A stretch of 64,000 bases of DNA from Desulfomicrobium sp. UBA5193 (GTDB taxonomy: Bacteria; Desulfobacterota; Desulfovibrionia; Desulfovibrionales; Desulfomicrobiaceae). Under the pieces are notes generated by a model, which saw nothing but the letters and a program-made list of their open reading frames with translations, had not been told where the DNA came from and did no database searches. The stretch covers positions 455,149 through 519,148 of the forward strand of contig DHWB01000003.1 of assembly GCA_002412965.1 (NCBI GenBank), read 5' to 3'. Shown here piece by piece: positions 1-8,344 of the stretch; the stretch's first letter is position 1, and each line of letters begins with the position of its first letter. A program made the translations under genes and the position numbers.

Positions 1-508
1 TGCGGAAATAGAGTTCACCAAGGTTGTTCAGGAGGTCGGCGAGATCCGCATTTTCGGGCCCGAATGAGGATTCGCGGATTTCCAGAGCCCGGATGAAAGC
101 GTCTTCAGCCTTGGAGGATTGTCCCTGAGCTTCGTAAAGCTCTCCCAGATTGCCCAGGGTCGTGGCCACTTCCGGATGATTCTGACCGAGTACTTTTTCA
201 CGCATGGCCAGGGCCCTTTCGAGAGGGAGTTTCGCCTCCTCGTATCTGCCCAACGCCGAGTAGGTCACGCCGAGATTGTTGAGGGATGTGGCCAGCTCGG
301 AGTTTTCTCTTGGCGAAAAGCCCTGCGCCAGGTCAACTTCCGTCAAGGCCGTACCCAGGGCCTGTTCATAGGCGCCTTTCGTGTAGAGAGTGATGAATTC
401 CCTGTTCAGGGCCAGCCATTTTTCCTGCGAGGCGGACGAGCTGGGTTGGTGAGCAGCACACGCAGGGACCAGAAAAAGCAGCACAAGCATAGGGAAGGCA
501 AATTTCAC
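1..508 (-). CDS. TPR lipoprotein, 3' end outside window (partial)
   Basis: The gene enters from beyond base 1 on the minus strand, so about 169 N-terminal codons are visible. I start it at a GTG (506-508) because AGGAG lies 9 bases upstream and the start gives a clean export signal: a short basic start, a hydrophobic run, then Cys17 in the context VPAC. This suggests a lipoprotein, although proline at -2 is unusual in a lipobox. From about residue 60, repeated segments of the type LNNLG.(T/E)Y..(L/Q)G.Y/QEEA match kinesin-light-chain-type tetratricopeptide repeats, which usually form a protein-binding surface. The partner is unknown. It is followed, on its upstream side, by the PAS/HTH gene on the same strand. 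Confidence 0.8.
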   Translation of the reverse strand, partial: MKFAFPMLVLLFLVPACAAHQPSSSASQEKWLALNREFITLYTKGAYEQALGTALTEVDLAQGFSPRENSELATSLNNLGVTYSALGRYEEAKLPLERALAMREKVLGQNHPEVATTLGNLGELYEAQGQSSKAEDAFIRALEIRESSFGPENADLADLLNNLGELYFR

Positions 509-603
509 GGTTTCTCACTCCTGGTTTGGATCGTTGGCAAATCCTATCCATGTCCTGATCCGAGCACAAGAAGCTTGAGCCCCAAAAACCTGCGGTGCGT
601 GCG

Positions 604-2235
604 TCAGGTTTGGCTTGGCGCGGTTCCGCAGACCAGCCAGTCTATGGATTGGCCGGTGCGCAACCCTGAGTCAATGAGCCAATCCGACGGCACACGTTCG
701 TTTTTGCGGGCATTGGAGATGGCTGCGGCGGAGACGTTGAGAAAGGACGCAAGCTCCCGGTCGGTACGGGATCCGGAGGCCAGCTTGAGGCGCTCGATGA
801 CCATGGCCGCCTTGCGCAGCCCGACCTGTTCGGAAATGTCGCGCACCACCACATACATGCGCGGTTCCCCATAGATGGCCTCGTTGTAGACCAGCCGGGC
901 CAAGATGGTTGAATAGTTGCCGGCCTGATTGCGGATGCGGCACTCCAGATGCTGTTCGCGATGTTCGCGCAGGGCCAGATGCGTGGCTTGCCGCACGAGG
1001 GGCAGGTCGTCAGGGTGCATGAGCTCAAGGACGGGGCGCATGTCCAGGGTGTAGGCTTCAAAGGCTTCCGGCCTGCCATAGATGGATGGGTTCAGGGTCT
1101 GCGCGGACCGGCGCAGGATCCGGCCCTGATCGTCAGTGACCACGACCACGTCATCATCGCGGACTCGCAGCTGTTCCATGAAGGCATTCTCCTGGAGGAC
1201 TTTGGCCGAGATGTCCTGGGCGATGCCCAAGAGCCCGATGACCTCTTGACGATCGTCATCAAAAATGGGGCGGCGGATGACCCTGTACCAGATCTGCGGG
1301 TTCGGCAGGTGCGGCACGGCGGGGTGGAGAAGTTCCTGTTTTTCCTCAAAGACCTTGAGGGCCGCCTCGATGGGGAAGCGGGCCTGGGCGGGGTCGAGAA
1401 AATCGTATTCGGTCCGGCCGAGGACCTCGTCCCTGGTTCGGCCATAGGCATGAAGATACGCCTGGTTGGCCGCGACGATGCGCAGATCCCGGCCGCAGAC
1501 CCAGGCCAGGTCGGGCAGGGCGTCCACGATGTGCGAGAATTCGCTGGCGAGCTTGGATGAAAAGGGGAAGGGCCGTTGCTGGAAATAGCCGCTGTAGGCC
1601 TGAATGCGGCCTTGCTTGTCTCGGATGGATTCGGCGCTGTACCAGAGGGTGAGGGGAGAGCCGTCCTTGCAACGCAACGTGACGGCGCCGTTTTCGACTT
1701 CGCTGCGTTCAATGAGCTGGTTGACGATGCGTTTTCTGGATGACGCCGAATAGTAGAACTGACGGGCCGGTCTGCCCACCAGTTCATCCCTCGAGTATCC
1801 GCAGATCTTGCACAGGGCCGGGCTCGCGGCCTGGATGATCCCGCTTGGCGAGACCGTGAAGCCCATCTCCGGTCCGGCGCCCGTGGCCCGAAAAGTTCCC
1901 CAGGCCAGGATGATCGCACCGTCCGTGGCCGGGATCGCGACATATTTCCAGTTCACGTGGCGGGTGCCCGCGCCATCGGGGAGGATGACGCGCAGCCTGG
2001 TCTCCCGGATCGGCGGGTTGGCGGCTGCGAGCAGGGCGAAGCCTTCGGCGCCGGCTTCGGCTTTGAGCTGTTCGGTGATGTCCTGGGGCGCAAAGTCTCT
2101 GACCGGGGCGTTTTGCACCTTGCGCATGGCGCTGTTGGCAAAGAGCATAGTGCCGTCCTGGTCCAGGATCAAGGCCAGCTCCGGCATGTTTTCCAGCCGT
2201 GCGGAGTAGAACTCCATAAGATCATTGATTGTCAT
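604..2235 (-). CDS. Multi-PAS sensor protein with C-terminal CI-repressor-type HTH
   Basis: A soluble protein of 543 residues with no membrane segment. Four PAS-like units can be made out at roughly residues 10-120, 125-220 (GYSRDELVGRPARQFYY), 235-345 (GRTRDEVLGRTEYDFLDP) and 360-470. After a short linker, the last ~55 residues (about 485-543: DRELASFLNVSAAAISNARK, then WLIDSGLRTG) match the bacteriophage CI repressor helix-turn-helix family. There is no kinase, GGDEF or AAA+ domain, so it is probably a one-component regulator in which PAS ligand or redox sensing controls DNA binding. It is divergent from the FadL-like gene, and the shared intergenic region carries a 7-bp inverted repeat. 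The ligand is unknown. Confidence 0.85.
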   Translation of the reverse strand: MTINDLMEFYSARLENMPELALILDQDGTMLFANSAMRKVQNAPVRDFAPQDITEQLKAEAGAEGFALLAAANPPIRETRLRVILPDGAGTRHVNWKYVAIPATDGAIILAWGTFRATGAGPEMGFTVSPSGIIQAASPALCKICGYSRDELVGRPARQFYYSASSRKRIVNQLIERSEVENGAVTLRCKDGSPLTLWYSAESIRDKQGRIQAYSGYFQQRPFPFSSKLASEFSHIVDALPDLAWVCGRDLRIVAANQAYLHAYGRTRDEVLGRTEYDFLDPAQARFPIEAALKVFEEKQELLHPAVPHLPNPQIWYRVIRRPIFDDDRQEVIGLLGIAQDISAKVLQENAFMEQLRVRDDDVVVVTDDQGRILRRSAQTLNPSIYGRPEAFEAYTLDMRPVLELMHPDDLPLVRQATHLALREHREQHLECRIRNQAGNYSTILARLVYNEAIYGEPRMYVVVRDISEQVGLRKAAMVIERLKLASGSRTDRELASFLNVSAAAISNARKNERVPSDWLIDSGLRTGQSIDWLVCGTAPSQT

Positions 2236-2277
2236 TGATTCACCGGTGCTGAACGGAGCAGAGCTTTATTCATAAAA

Positions 2278-2306
2278 AATGAACTAAATAATAAGAATCG
2301 TTCATT
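2278..2306. promoter_or_regulatory. Inverted repeat (candidate operator) between PAS-HTH and FadL-like genes
   Basis: AATGAAC at 2278-2284 and its exact reverse complement GTTCATT at 2300-2306 are separated by 15 AT-rich bases. The right arm overlaps the -35 box proposed for the FadL-like gene, a position typical of a repressor site. The neighbouring PAS/HTH protein is the obvious candidate binder, but that is inference. Confidence 0.4.
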
Positions 2307-2332
2307 GACGTTTTATTTTTGCCTGCTACAGT
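2305..2332 (+). promoter_or_regulatory. Sigma-70-type promoter for the FadL-like gene
   Basis: TTGACG (2305-2310) and TACAGT (2327-2332) are 16 bases apart. Transcription would start near 2339, leaving a leader of about 45 bases with a GGGGAAGA ribosome site before the ATG at 2384. Confidence 0.5.
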
Positions 2333-2383
2333 CTGTGCGCCCTGTCAACGTTGGCGGGGCAAATCACAAGCGGGGGAAGAGAA

Positions 2384-3625
2384 ATGCGAAGATGGATTTT
2401 CGTGCTGTGTGTCATTCTTTGGCCGTGGCAGGCGTGGGCGGCGGGCTACGGAGTTTATGAATGGAGCGCCAGGGGCAATGCGCTGGGCGGGGCCATGGTC
2501 GCCAGGGACGGGGATCCTTCGTCCGTGGCCTATAATCCGGCGGCAATCACGGATCTGCCGGGGAACCAGATCCAGATCGGAGCCACCGCCATAGCGCCCA
2601 TGGCAACCATGGATGTGCATGAAGCCGGGCTTGAGGACATGGATTTCAATGACTCGGTCTGGGGCCTGCCCACAATGTACTATACGCGCCAGCTGTCGGA
2701 TAATTACTGGTTCGGTATCGGCATGTTTTCGCGCGTGGGATTGGGGACCGACTATGAGGATCAGGACTCCTGGGCCGGGCGCTACAATTGCTCTCACGCG
2801 GCCATCAAGTCCGTGAGCATCAACCCGAATCTGGCCATGAGGTTTTCCGACGCCTTTTCGCTGGCTGTGGGTGTGGACGCGACCTATCTGGATTTCAGCT
2901 ATGACATGACGCTGGGGGACAGGAATCCGGATCATGACGTCTTGCATGAAATTTCAGCGGACGGCTGGGGCTATGGAGTCAACCTTGGGGCGCGTTACAG
3001 GCCTTTTGACTGGCTAGCTTTTGGAGTGCTGTGGCGTAGTGAGATCGAACTAACCGTGCATGGTGATGCGGATTTCACGCAAAAGGGTGTTGTGCCGCCC
3101 TCCGCTTTCAGGCTTCACGACACTGGCGTCTCCGGTACGGAGCCCGTGCCTGAGTCCGTGACCATGGGTGTCATGGTCAAGCCCGTGGACCGTTTGAGCC
3201 TGGAATTTGATGCAGTGTGGACCAAATGGAGCTCCTACAAATCTTTGATCATTGAATATGACGATCCCCAATTTTTCGGGACCGAGCTTGAAAGTGACAA
3301 GAATTGGAGCAATACTTGGCGATTCCAGTTCGGCGCGGAATACGCGCTGACCGAGTCCCTCGACCTGCGCGCGGGCTATGTCTACGACCAGTCTCCGGTC
3401 AATGACGATTACGAGGATTATGCCGTGCCGTGCACGGACCGTCAGATAGTGACCTTGGGCGCTGGCTGGAAGTTCAGCGATGCCTGGACCGTGGACGCAT
3501 CCTACGGGTATCTCTGGATGAAGGACCGGGACTATGAGGCACGGCCTGCCGAAGGCATTGTGGAGTTGAGCCGGGAAGATGCGCATGCCCATATGGTTGG
3601 GATGAGCTTAACCTATAAATTCTGA
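2384..3625 (+). CDS. OMPP1/FadL/TodX family outer membrane transport protein
   Basis: A 413-residue predicted outer-membrane beta-barrel for uptake of hydrophobic compounds such as long-chain fatty acids or hydrocarbons. The start at 2384 is preferred over an in-frame TTG at 2351 because it has a ribosome site (GGGGAAGA) and begins a typical Sec signal ending AWA before AGYGVYEW. The mature N terminus has the family pattern: ARGNALGGA, then SVAYNPAA, the conserved NPA of FadL. The rest alternates aromatic and polar residues, and the protein ends in a terminal aromatic (TYKF), as barrel proteins do. It is monocistronic, between its own promoter and a hairpin. The exact substrate cannot be read from sequence. 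Confidence 0.88.
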   Translation: MRRWIFVLCVILWPWQAWAAGYGVYEWSARGNALGGAMVARDGDPSSVAYNPAAITDLPGNQIQIGATAIAPMATMDVHEAGLEDMDFNDSVWGLPTMYYTRQLSDNYWFGIGMFSRVGLGTDYEDQDSWAGRYNCSHAAIKSVSINPNLAMRFSDAFSLAVGVDATYLDFSYDMTLGDRNPDHDVLHEISADGWGYGVNLGARYRPFDWLAFGVLWRSEIELTVHGDADFTQKGVVPPSAFRLHDTGVSGTEPVPESVTMGVMVKPVDRLSLEFDAVWTKWSSYKSLIIEYDDPQFFGTELESDKNWSNTWRFQFGAEYALTESLDLRAGYVYDQSPVNDDYEDYAVPCTDRQIVTLGAGWKFSDAWTVDASYGYLWMKDRDYEARPAEGIVELSREDAHAHMVGMSLTYKF

Positions 3626-3654
3626 AGACAGCCCCTTCGAAGGCTTTCGCACAC

Positions 3655-3689
3655 AAGGCCGCCGCACCCATTTTGGGTACGGCGGCCTT
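3655..3689. terminator. Strong hairpin between convergent genes
   Basis: AAGGCCGCCG (3655-3664) pairs perfectly with CGGCGGCCTT (3680-3689), and an inner CCCA/TGGG extends the stem. It lies between the FadL-like gene and the convergent HDOD gene. There is no clear T-run on either side, so it may act as a bidirectional stem rather than a classic intrinsic terminator. Confidence 0.5.
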
Positions 3690-3710
3690 GTCCGTTCATG
3701 CGGGCCCGGT

Positions 3711-4577
3711 TCAGGAGAACATGGCCGCTATTTTGTCCAACTGTTCGAGGACATCGGCCTTGAGTTTTTCCTTGTCCACTGCGGAGAGGTCGAGCACGTT
3801 CCCGTGCAGCCAGTATCCTTCTGGCGCGTTTGGGAGGGCTGCATACCCGAATTCATCGGCCAGATGGCGGGCATGGCGCAGCAGGGAATGCAGGACGCGG
3901 GAGTTTGCATCGAGCGCTGGTTCGGGCTGGCAGTAGGAGGCGATGACCGCAGGGAAGAAGTCCGGGAACCCCCAGCGCTTGATCAGTTCCGCGCCCAGTT
4001 CGAAATGGTCGAATCCATCAAAAATCTCTTTCTCGCGATCGTATATTTCCGGGAGCGGGCGTGCGAGATCATCGCGAATGAATTTTGCGAACAGATTGTA
4101 ATAGTTGATGATGATGACCGGGATGCCGATGACGTGCATGAGTCCCAGAGGATAGACCAGGGCCACCATGTCCAGGGGGAGGGCCTTGACCTGCGGGCAG
4201 TCCTGGACCAGACGCTGCATGGTCAGGGATACGGCGAGATTCTGCTTCCAGAGGGCGCGCAGGAGTTTGTTGATTTCCGTGTTGTCGGACCGAAAGGCCG
4301 ACTCCAGCACCACATGAAAGATGATGCGCCGGATTTCCTTGAGCCCCAAACGGTTGATGGCTATGCGCAGGTCCACGATTTCGGAAACAGCGGCGAAAAG
4401 AGGCGAGTTTGCGCAGGCCATGACGGAGCCAAAGATGGCCGGATCGAGCTCAATGGTCCGAGCGATGGCGTCCATGTCCAGGTTTTGGGCATTGAGCAGT
4501 CGCATGAGTTCCATCCCGACCGCCTTCACGCCGGGTACATTGAAGTCGATGTGCGCAAGTCGTTTGACCGAATGCAT
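3711..4577 (-). CDS. HDOD domain protein
   Basis: A 288-residue soluble protein. The start is the ATG at 4575-4577 (MHSVKRLAHIDF), which fits the domain better than the open extension upstream. Residues of about 10-205 match the HDOD domain, an HD-related output domain without the metal-binding HD pair: LNAQNLDMDAIARTIELDPA, then NSPLF, and NRLGLKEIRRII are recognisable family features. HDOD proteins act in signal transduction, often with two-component or cyclic-nucleotide pathways, but have no established catalytic role. The gene stands alone, divergent from the PhnD-like signalling cluster. A functional tie to that cluster is possible but unproven. Confidence 0.85.
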   Translation of the reverse strand: MHSVKRLAHIDFNVPGVKAVGMELMRLLNAQNLDMDAIARTIELDPAIFGSVMACANSPLFAAVSEIVDLRIAINRLGLKEIRRIIFHVVLESAFRSDNTEINKLLRALWKQNLAVSLTMQRLVQDCPQVKALPLDMVALVYPLGLMHVIGIPVIIINYYNLFAKFIRDDLARPLPEIYDREKEIFDGFDHFELGAELIKRWGFPDFFPAVIASYCQPEPALDANSRVLHSLLRHARHLADEFGYAALPNAPEGYWLHGNVLDLSAVDKEKLKADVLEQLDKIAAMFS

Positions 4578-4801
4578 GATGATTTCCGTGGCTTGAGGTT
4601 GGGTGATTGGGAAAGAATACAGGGTTGGAGGGCATGCATCAAGCACTGATGAGCGCGTACTGAAGAAATGTGGGCGGTTTGGGTTGGATCAATGCAAGTC
4701 CGCCTACCTGCCGAATTGGGTTTTGCGGCTTAAAATCACGGCGCTGGCAGGTTTGGGGGCATTTGAGGCCGCAGGCTTTGTGGCGGATGCAAACCTTGTG
4801 G

Positions 4802-4830
4802 TTGTTCGTTTTGTCTCTTTGAAGTATAAA
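4802..4830 (+). promoter_or_regulatory. Sigma-70-type promoter for the PhnD-like/kinase operon
   Basis: TTGTTC (4802-4807) and TATAAA (4825-4830) are separated by 17 bases, about 40 bases before the ATG at 4870. The rest of the 292-base divergent gap (4578-4869) shows no convincing gene. Confidence 0.45.
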
Positions 4831-4869
4831 GGCCAAGTGCCGCAAGGTCTTCCTGCAAGAGGGTAACCC

Positions 4870-5793
4870 ATGACGTTTGTCCGTTTTCTGGTTCTGTTCC
4901 TCCTGTTCATCCTGCCCGCCTGCACGGAAAATGAACCCTCCGTGAAGGTGGACATGTCGAAGGTCGAAAACATCGCTCCCCCCGGCCCGACCGCGGCAAT
5001 TACCTACGCATATCTGCCGCAGTATTCCCATGCCGTCTCTTTCGAGCGCCACCGCCGTTTGCTCGAATATCTGAGGCACAAGACCGGGTTGTCCCTTCGG
5101 CAGATTTTTCCCAATACATTCGCGGAGCACATCAAGATGGTGGAGCGGGGAGAGATAGACATCTCCTTCACCAATCCGTTCGTGTATACTTCTCTGGCTC
5201 GCCATGGCTCCGAGGCATTCGCCCGCATCATGGAGCCCGATGCCGGAGCGGATTTCGAGGGGCAGATCATTGTGCGCGCCGACAATCCGGCCATAAATAC
5301 CATTGAGGATTGTCGAGGGAAGAGGCTTATCGCCGTGGATCCCAATTCCGCGGGGGGCTACTTGTACCCCTTAGGCCTTTTTTTCGAGTACGGCATAACC
5401 CGTGATGATTTTCAGGAGATCGCTTTCGCCACGGGATCGGGGGGCAGACAGGAGGCGGTGGTTCTGGCCGTCTACACCGGCGCCTACGATGTCGGCACCA
5501 TTCGCAAGGGAACCCTGGATGTGGTGCGGGACAAGATCGATCTGGCTCAGATTCGGGTGCTGGCTGAAAGCCGTCCGTACCCGGGCTGGGTCTACTCCGT
5601 GCGCAAGGGTTTCGATCCGGCGGCGAAGCGTAAGATCGCCCAGGCGCTGCTGGATCTGGACATGCGGCGCAAGGGGGACGCCGAGATCCTCGCCGCGGCC
5701 GGCATGGTCGGCATCATCGCCGCCAAGGATGCCGACTATGATCCCATAAGGGAACTGGTGCGGCGTCTGGATCTGGATGAGGGCATGCAATGA
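4870..5793 (+). CDS. PhnD-like phosphate/phosphonate-type periplasmic binding lipoprotein
   Basis: A 307-residue member of the PhnD/PtxB/TauA-like solute-binding family. A lipoprotein signal ends in LPAC with Cys18. The mature part shows the family landmarks YAYLPQYSHAVSFERHRRLL near residue 43, then ERGEIDISFTNPF and the CRGKRLIAVDPNSAGGY region typical of phosphonate/phosphite binding proteins. No ABC permease or ATPase is nearby. Instead the stop overlaps the start of a histidine kinase (ATGA at 5790-5793), so this protein probably serves as the kinase's extracytoplasmic ligand receptor rather than as a transport component. The ligand is unknown. Confidence 0.85.
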   Translation: MTFVRFLVLFLLFILPACTENEPSVKVDMSKVENIAPPGPTAAITYAYLPQYSHAVSFERHRRLLEYLRHKTGLSLRQIFPNTFAEHIKMVERGEIDISFTNPFVYTSLARHGSEAFARIMEPDAGADFEGQIIVRADNPAINTIEDCRGKRLIAVDPNSAGGYLYPLGLFFEYGITRDDFQEIAFATGSGGRQEAVVLAVYTGAYDVGTIRKGTLDVVRDKIDLAQIRVLAESRPYPGWVYSVRKGFDPAAKRKIAQALLDLDMRRKGDAEILAAAGMVGIIAAKDADYDPIRELVRRLDLDEGMQ

Positions 5794-7823
5794 GAGTGCT
5801 CTTTTCCCGGCTCAAATTCGAGACCAAGCTGAACCTTGGCATCCTCGCCATCGTGCTCTCCATGGCCGTGTTTCTCCTGCCCGTGGTGGCTAAAATGACG
5901 ACCTCCGCCCTGGTCGCCGAAAGCAAGCTGCGTGGCGCGGCCCTGGCGGAGAGCCTGGCCGCGAGGGCCGTAAATCCGCTTTTGGCGCAGGACTATCTGA
6001 CACTGCGCAGCATGGTCGGGGAAGCTGGTGACGTGGTCTATGCCTTTGTGCAGAATGCCGACGAACGGGTGGTCATCCATTCCTTTCTGAGGGGTTTTCC
6101 CGTGGAATTGGCCGGTGCCAACAGCGTGGCGAGCACTGAGCGGGGCAGTGTCCAGCTGCTCGATACGGGCGAGATTTTCATCTATGATTTCGCGGCGCCG
6201 ATCATGGTGTCCGGAGAGCGCATCGGCACCGTTCGGGTCGGCTTGTCCAAATCCAGGCTGAGCGCCACCACCAAGCAGTTTGTTTCGGCTTTGGCGACGA
6301 TGTTCGCGGGGGTGCTGCTGGCGGCCATGGCGCTGGGCAGCGTATTCGCCCGCACCGTCACGCGCCGTCTGGCCAGGTTGCGCGCCCATGCCGAGGAGCT
6401 GGTCACGGGGAGCCTCGACAATCTTTCGGTGTTGCCGGGGGAGCATTTCTGCTGGGAGATCATGCACTGCCAGGAGAAAAACTGCCCGGCCCATCATGAC
6501 CGGGTGCGAAGGTGCTGGCTGGTGCCGGACACGAAATGCGCAGGGCACGCCTGCAAATTGGGGCCAAAACCTGCGAGTTGTCGTGAATGTCCGGTTTTCC
6601 TGCAGAGTGTGGGGGATGAAATTCAGGATTTGGCCGAAACCCTTGATTTCATGGCCTTCACCCTGCGCGATCACATTCGTGGCCTGCGTGCGGCGGAACA
6701 GACCTTGACCCGCCAGCAGCGTCTCCTTTCCACGGTCCTCGACATGAATCCCGATCTCATCTCCATGGTTGACACGCGCATGATCTATCAGACCTGCAAC
6801 CGGGCCTTTGCCCAAAGCGTGGGAAAGAGCGTGGACGAGATCCAGGGCCTCAACGATTTTCATATTTTTCCCGAGGAAGAGGCGGAGCGCAGAAATCTGG
6901 AAGGTCGGGAAGTGCTCGTGACCGGGGAGCGTGTGGACAGGCAGGAGCGGGTTGACGGACCGGGCGGTCAAAAATGGTTTCATGTGGTCCAGATCCCCGT
7001 GCATGACGAATCCGGGCGCATCTCCGGCCTGCTGCGCATGGACCGGGATATCACGGACATCAGGGAATACGAGGAGCAGCTCATCCAGGCCCAGAAGATG
7101 GAGTCCATCGGCAAGCTGGCCGGAGGCGTGGCGCACGAGATCAACACTCCGCTCGGCATCATCCTTGGCTATGCGCAGCTGCTCAAGGAGGACGCCCCTC
7201 CTGACAGTCAGCTGGCCCAGGATCTTGCCATCGTGGAAAAGCAGACCAAGGTCTGCCGCAAGATTGTGGCCGACCTCCTCGGATTTTCGCGTCAGGGACA
7301 GTCTGACAAGCGTGAAATGTGCTTTAACAATTCAGTCATGGAGTCCGTGAGTCTGGTTCGTCATTCTTTCGAACTGGACAGGGTTGAGATCTTGACCCGG
7401 CTTGATGACAGCTTTCCGATTATTTACGCCGATCCGGAAAAGCTCAAGCAGGTCTGGATCAATCTGCTGACCAACGCCAAGGACGCGATGCCAGAACACG
7501 GCGGGGTCATCGTGGTCAGTACCAAGCTCAACACTCCGCAGGGCATCGTGACGCTCAAGATCGCGGACAGCGGCATGGGTATCGACGAGGCGTCCGCGAA
7601 AAAGATTTTCGATCCGTTCTTCACCACCAAATCCGTGGGCAAGGGGACGGGGCTTGGATTGTCCGTGTCATTCGGCATCGTCAAGGATCATATGGGAGAG
7701 ATCTCGGTTGAGAGTCCCCTGCCGGATGATTTTGACCTTCCTGTCCTGCCGGATGGCGCCACCAGAGGGCCGGGAACGATTTTCACGGTGGACATTCCAC
7801 TGGATCACTGTACCGTTGATTAG
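5790..7823 (+). CDS. Membrane sensor histidine kinase with two-CW and PAS domains
   Basis: A 677-residue hybrid-free kinase. TM1 is at about 15-35, an extracytoplasmic domain at 36-165 and TM2 at about 166-190. HAMP follows, then a cysteine-rich insert at residues 221-271 (CWEIMHCQEKNCPA, later RRCWLVPDTKC and CRECP), which matches the two-CW domain found in some receptors. A PAS domain lies at about 305-425, a HisKA box GGVAHEINTPLGIILGYAQL near 450, and an HATPase with DSGMGID and GKGTGLGLSV motifs. It is translationally coupled to the PhnD-like lipoprotein, and a receiver-only regulator lies downstream. The cysteines could bind metal or respond to redox state; that is inference. Confidence 0.9.
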   Translation: MRVLFSRLKFETKLNLGILAIVLSMAVFLLPVVAKMTTSALVAESKLRGAALAESLAARAVNPLLAQDYLTLRSMVGEAGDVVYAFVQNADERVVIHSFLRGFPVELAGANSVASTERGSVQLLDTGEIFIYDFAAPIMVSGERIGTVRVGLSKSRLSATTKQFVSALATMFAGVLLAAMALGSVFARTVTRRLARLRAHAEELVTGSLDNLSVLPGEHFCWEIMHCQEKNCPAHHDRVRRCWLVPDTKCAGHACKLGPKPASCRECPVFLQSVGDEIQDLAETLDFMAFTLRDHIRGLRAAEQTLTRQQRLLSTVLDMNPDLISMVDTRMIYQTCNRAFAQSVGKSVDEIQGLNDFHIFPEEEAERRNLEGREVLVTGERVDRQERVDGPGGQKWFHVVQIPVHDESGRISGLLRMDRDITDIREYEEQLIQAQKMESIGKLAGGVAHEINTPLGIILGYAQLLKEDAPPDSQLAQDLAIVEKQTKVCRKIVADLLGFSRQGQSDKREMCFNNSVMESVSLVRHSFELDRVEILTRLDDSFPIIYADPEKLKQVWINLLTNAKDAMPEHGGVIVVSTKLNTPQGIVTLKIADSGMGIDEASAKKIFDPFFTTKSVGKGTGLGLSVSFGIVKDHMGEISVESPLPDDFDLPVLPDGATRGPGTIFTVDIPLDHCTVD

Positions 7824-7994
7824 ATGTGCTTTGCGAAGGAAATCCATCCGGACGATGTGCGTGAGGCCATTTTGGCGCATCGAGTCCAGACGGCAACTGT
7901 GGGCTCAATTTTTGTGAATGGCGACGTTCGTCAAGGCAGGATTCTTGGCGAGCAAGTGCAGCGCGTAAGGAGAGATGCATGGCATCAATTATAG
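7824..7994 (+). CDS. Possible small ORF of 56 codons between kinase and receiver
   Basis: An ATG directly follows the kinase stop (TAGATG), opening a frame to TAG at 7992-7994 that overlaps the receiver start by 16 bases. The product would begin MCFAKEIHPDDVREAIL and is free of low-complexity or shadow-like composition. The first third faintly resembles the N terminus of BFD-type small proteins, but the paired cysteines are missing. No Shine-Dalgarno sequence precedes it, so expression would rely on translational coupling. It fills the only gap in an otherwise continuous operon. I treat it as a candidate only. Confidence 0.3.
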   Translation: MCFAKEIHPDDVREAILAHRVQTATVGSIFVNGDVRQGRILGEQVQRVRRDAWHQL

Positions 7995-8344
7995 TTTTGG
8001 ACGACGTGTCCGATGCGGGAGTGCTGGTCAAAAGGATTCTCGAGCGCCAGGGGCATCAGGTCACGGCCTTCACCGAAGAGGAGGAGGCCATCCGCCATGC
8101 GGCCAAGGGCAACACGGCTCTGGCCATTCTGGACATCAAGCTGAAGAAGATGACCGGCGTGGAAGTGCTGGCGGAGATGAAAAAGCATGACCCCAAGATC
8201 AAAGTCATCATGCTGACGGGATACCCCACCCTGGAGACGGCCCGCGAGTCCTTGAAGCTTGGTGCCAGCGAATACTGTGTCAAGCCGATCGACAAGGAAG
8301 AACTGGAGTCGAAAGTCGAGGAAGTTTTGAAGAAACAGATCTAG
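7979..8344 (+). CDS. Stand-alone response regulator receiver protein
   Basis: A 121-residue protein consisting only of a CheY-type receiver domain. The acidic pair is Asp8/Asp9, the phosphoacceptor Asp52 (ILDIKLKKMTG), the switch Thr80 and the conserved Lys102 (CVKPID). The start at 7979 has a TAAGGAGA ribosome site; an ATG four bases upstream is out of frame. With no output domain it must act through protein contacts, as CheY or Spo0F do. It lies just downstream of the two-CW kinase, its likely phosphodonor, and CheX, a CheY-P phosphatase, is encoded 3.8 kb further on the same strand. Its TAG stop abuts a palindromic repeat element. Confidence 0.92.
   Translation: MASIIVLDDVSDAGVLVKRILERQGHQVTAFTEEEEAIRHAAKGNTALAILDIKLKKMTGVEVLAEMKKHDPKIKVIMLTGYPTLETARESLKLGASEYCVKPIDKEELESKVEEVLKKQI

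Noticed and set aside
1957..2238. Long open frames antisense to the PAS gene and elsewhere (for example 5736-7136, 8711-10267, 22433-23776 on the strand opposite to real genes)
   Set aside because: High-GC third positions create long antisense frames. None shows a family motif, and each lies wholly opposite a confident gene.
4603..4866. Open frame of 87 codons before the PhnD-like gene
   Set aside because: GTG start without ribosome site, no family features, and it runs through the proposed promoter. Probably chance.
7824..7994. Assigning the 56-codon ORF to the BFD [2Fe-2S] family
   Set aside because: The cysteine pairs that define that family are missing, so only an unassigned candidate ORF is reported.
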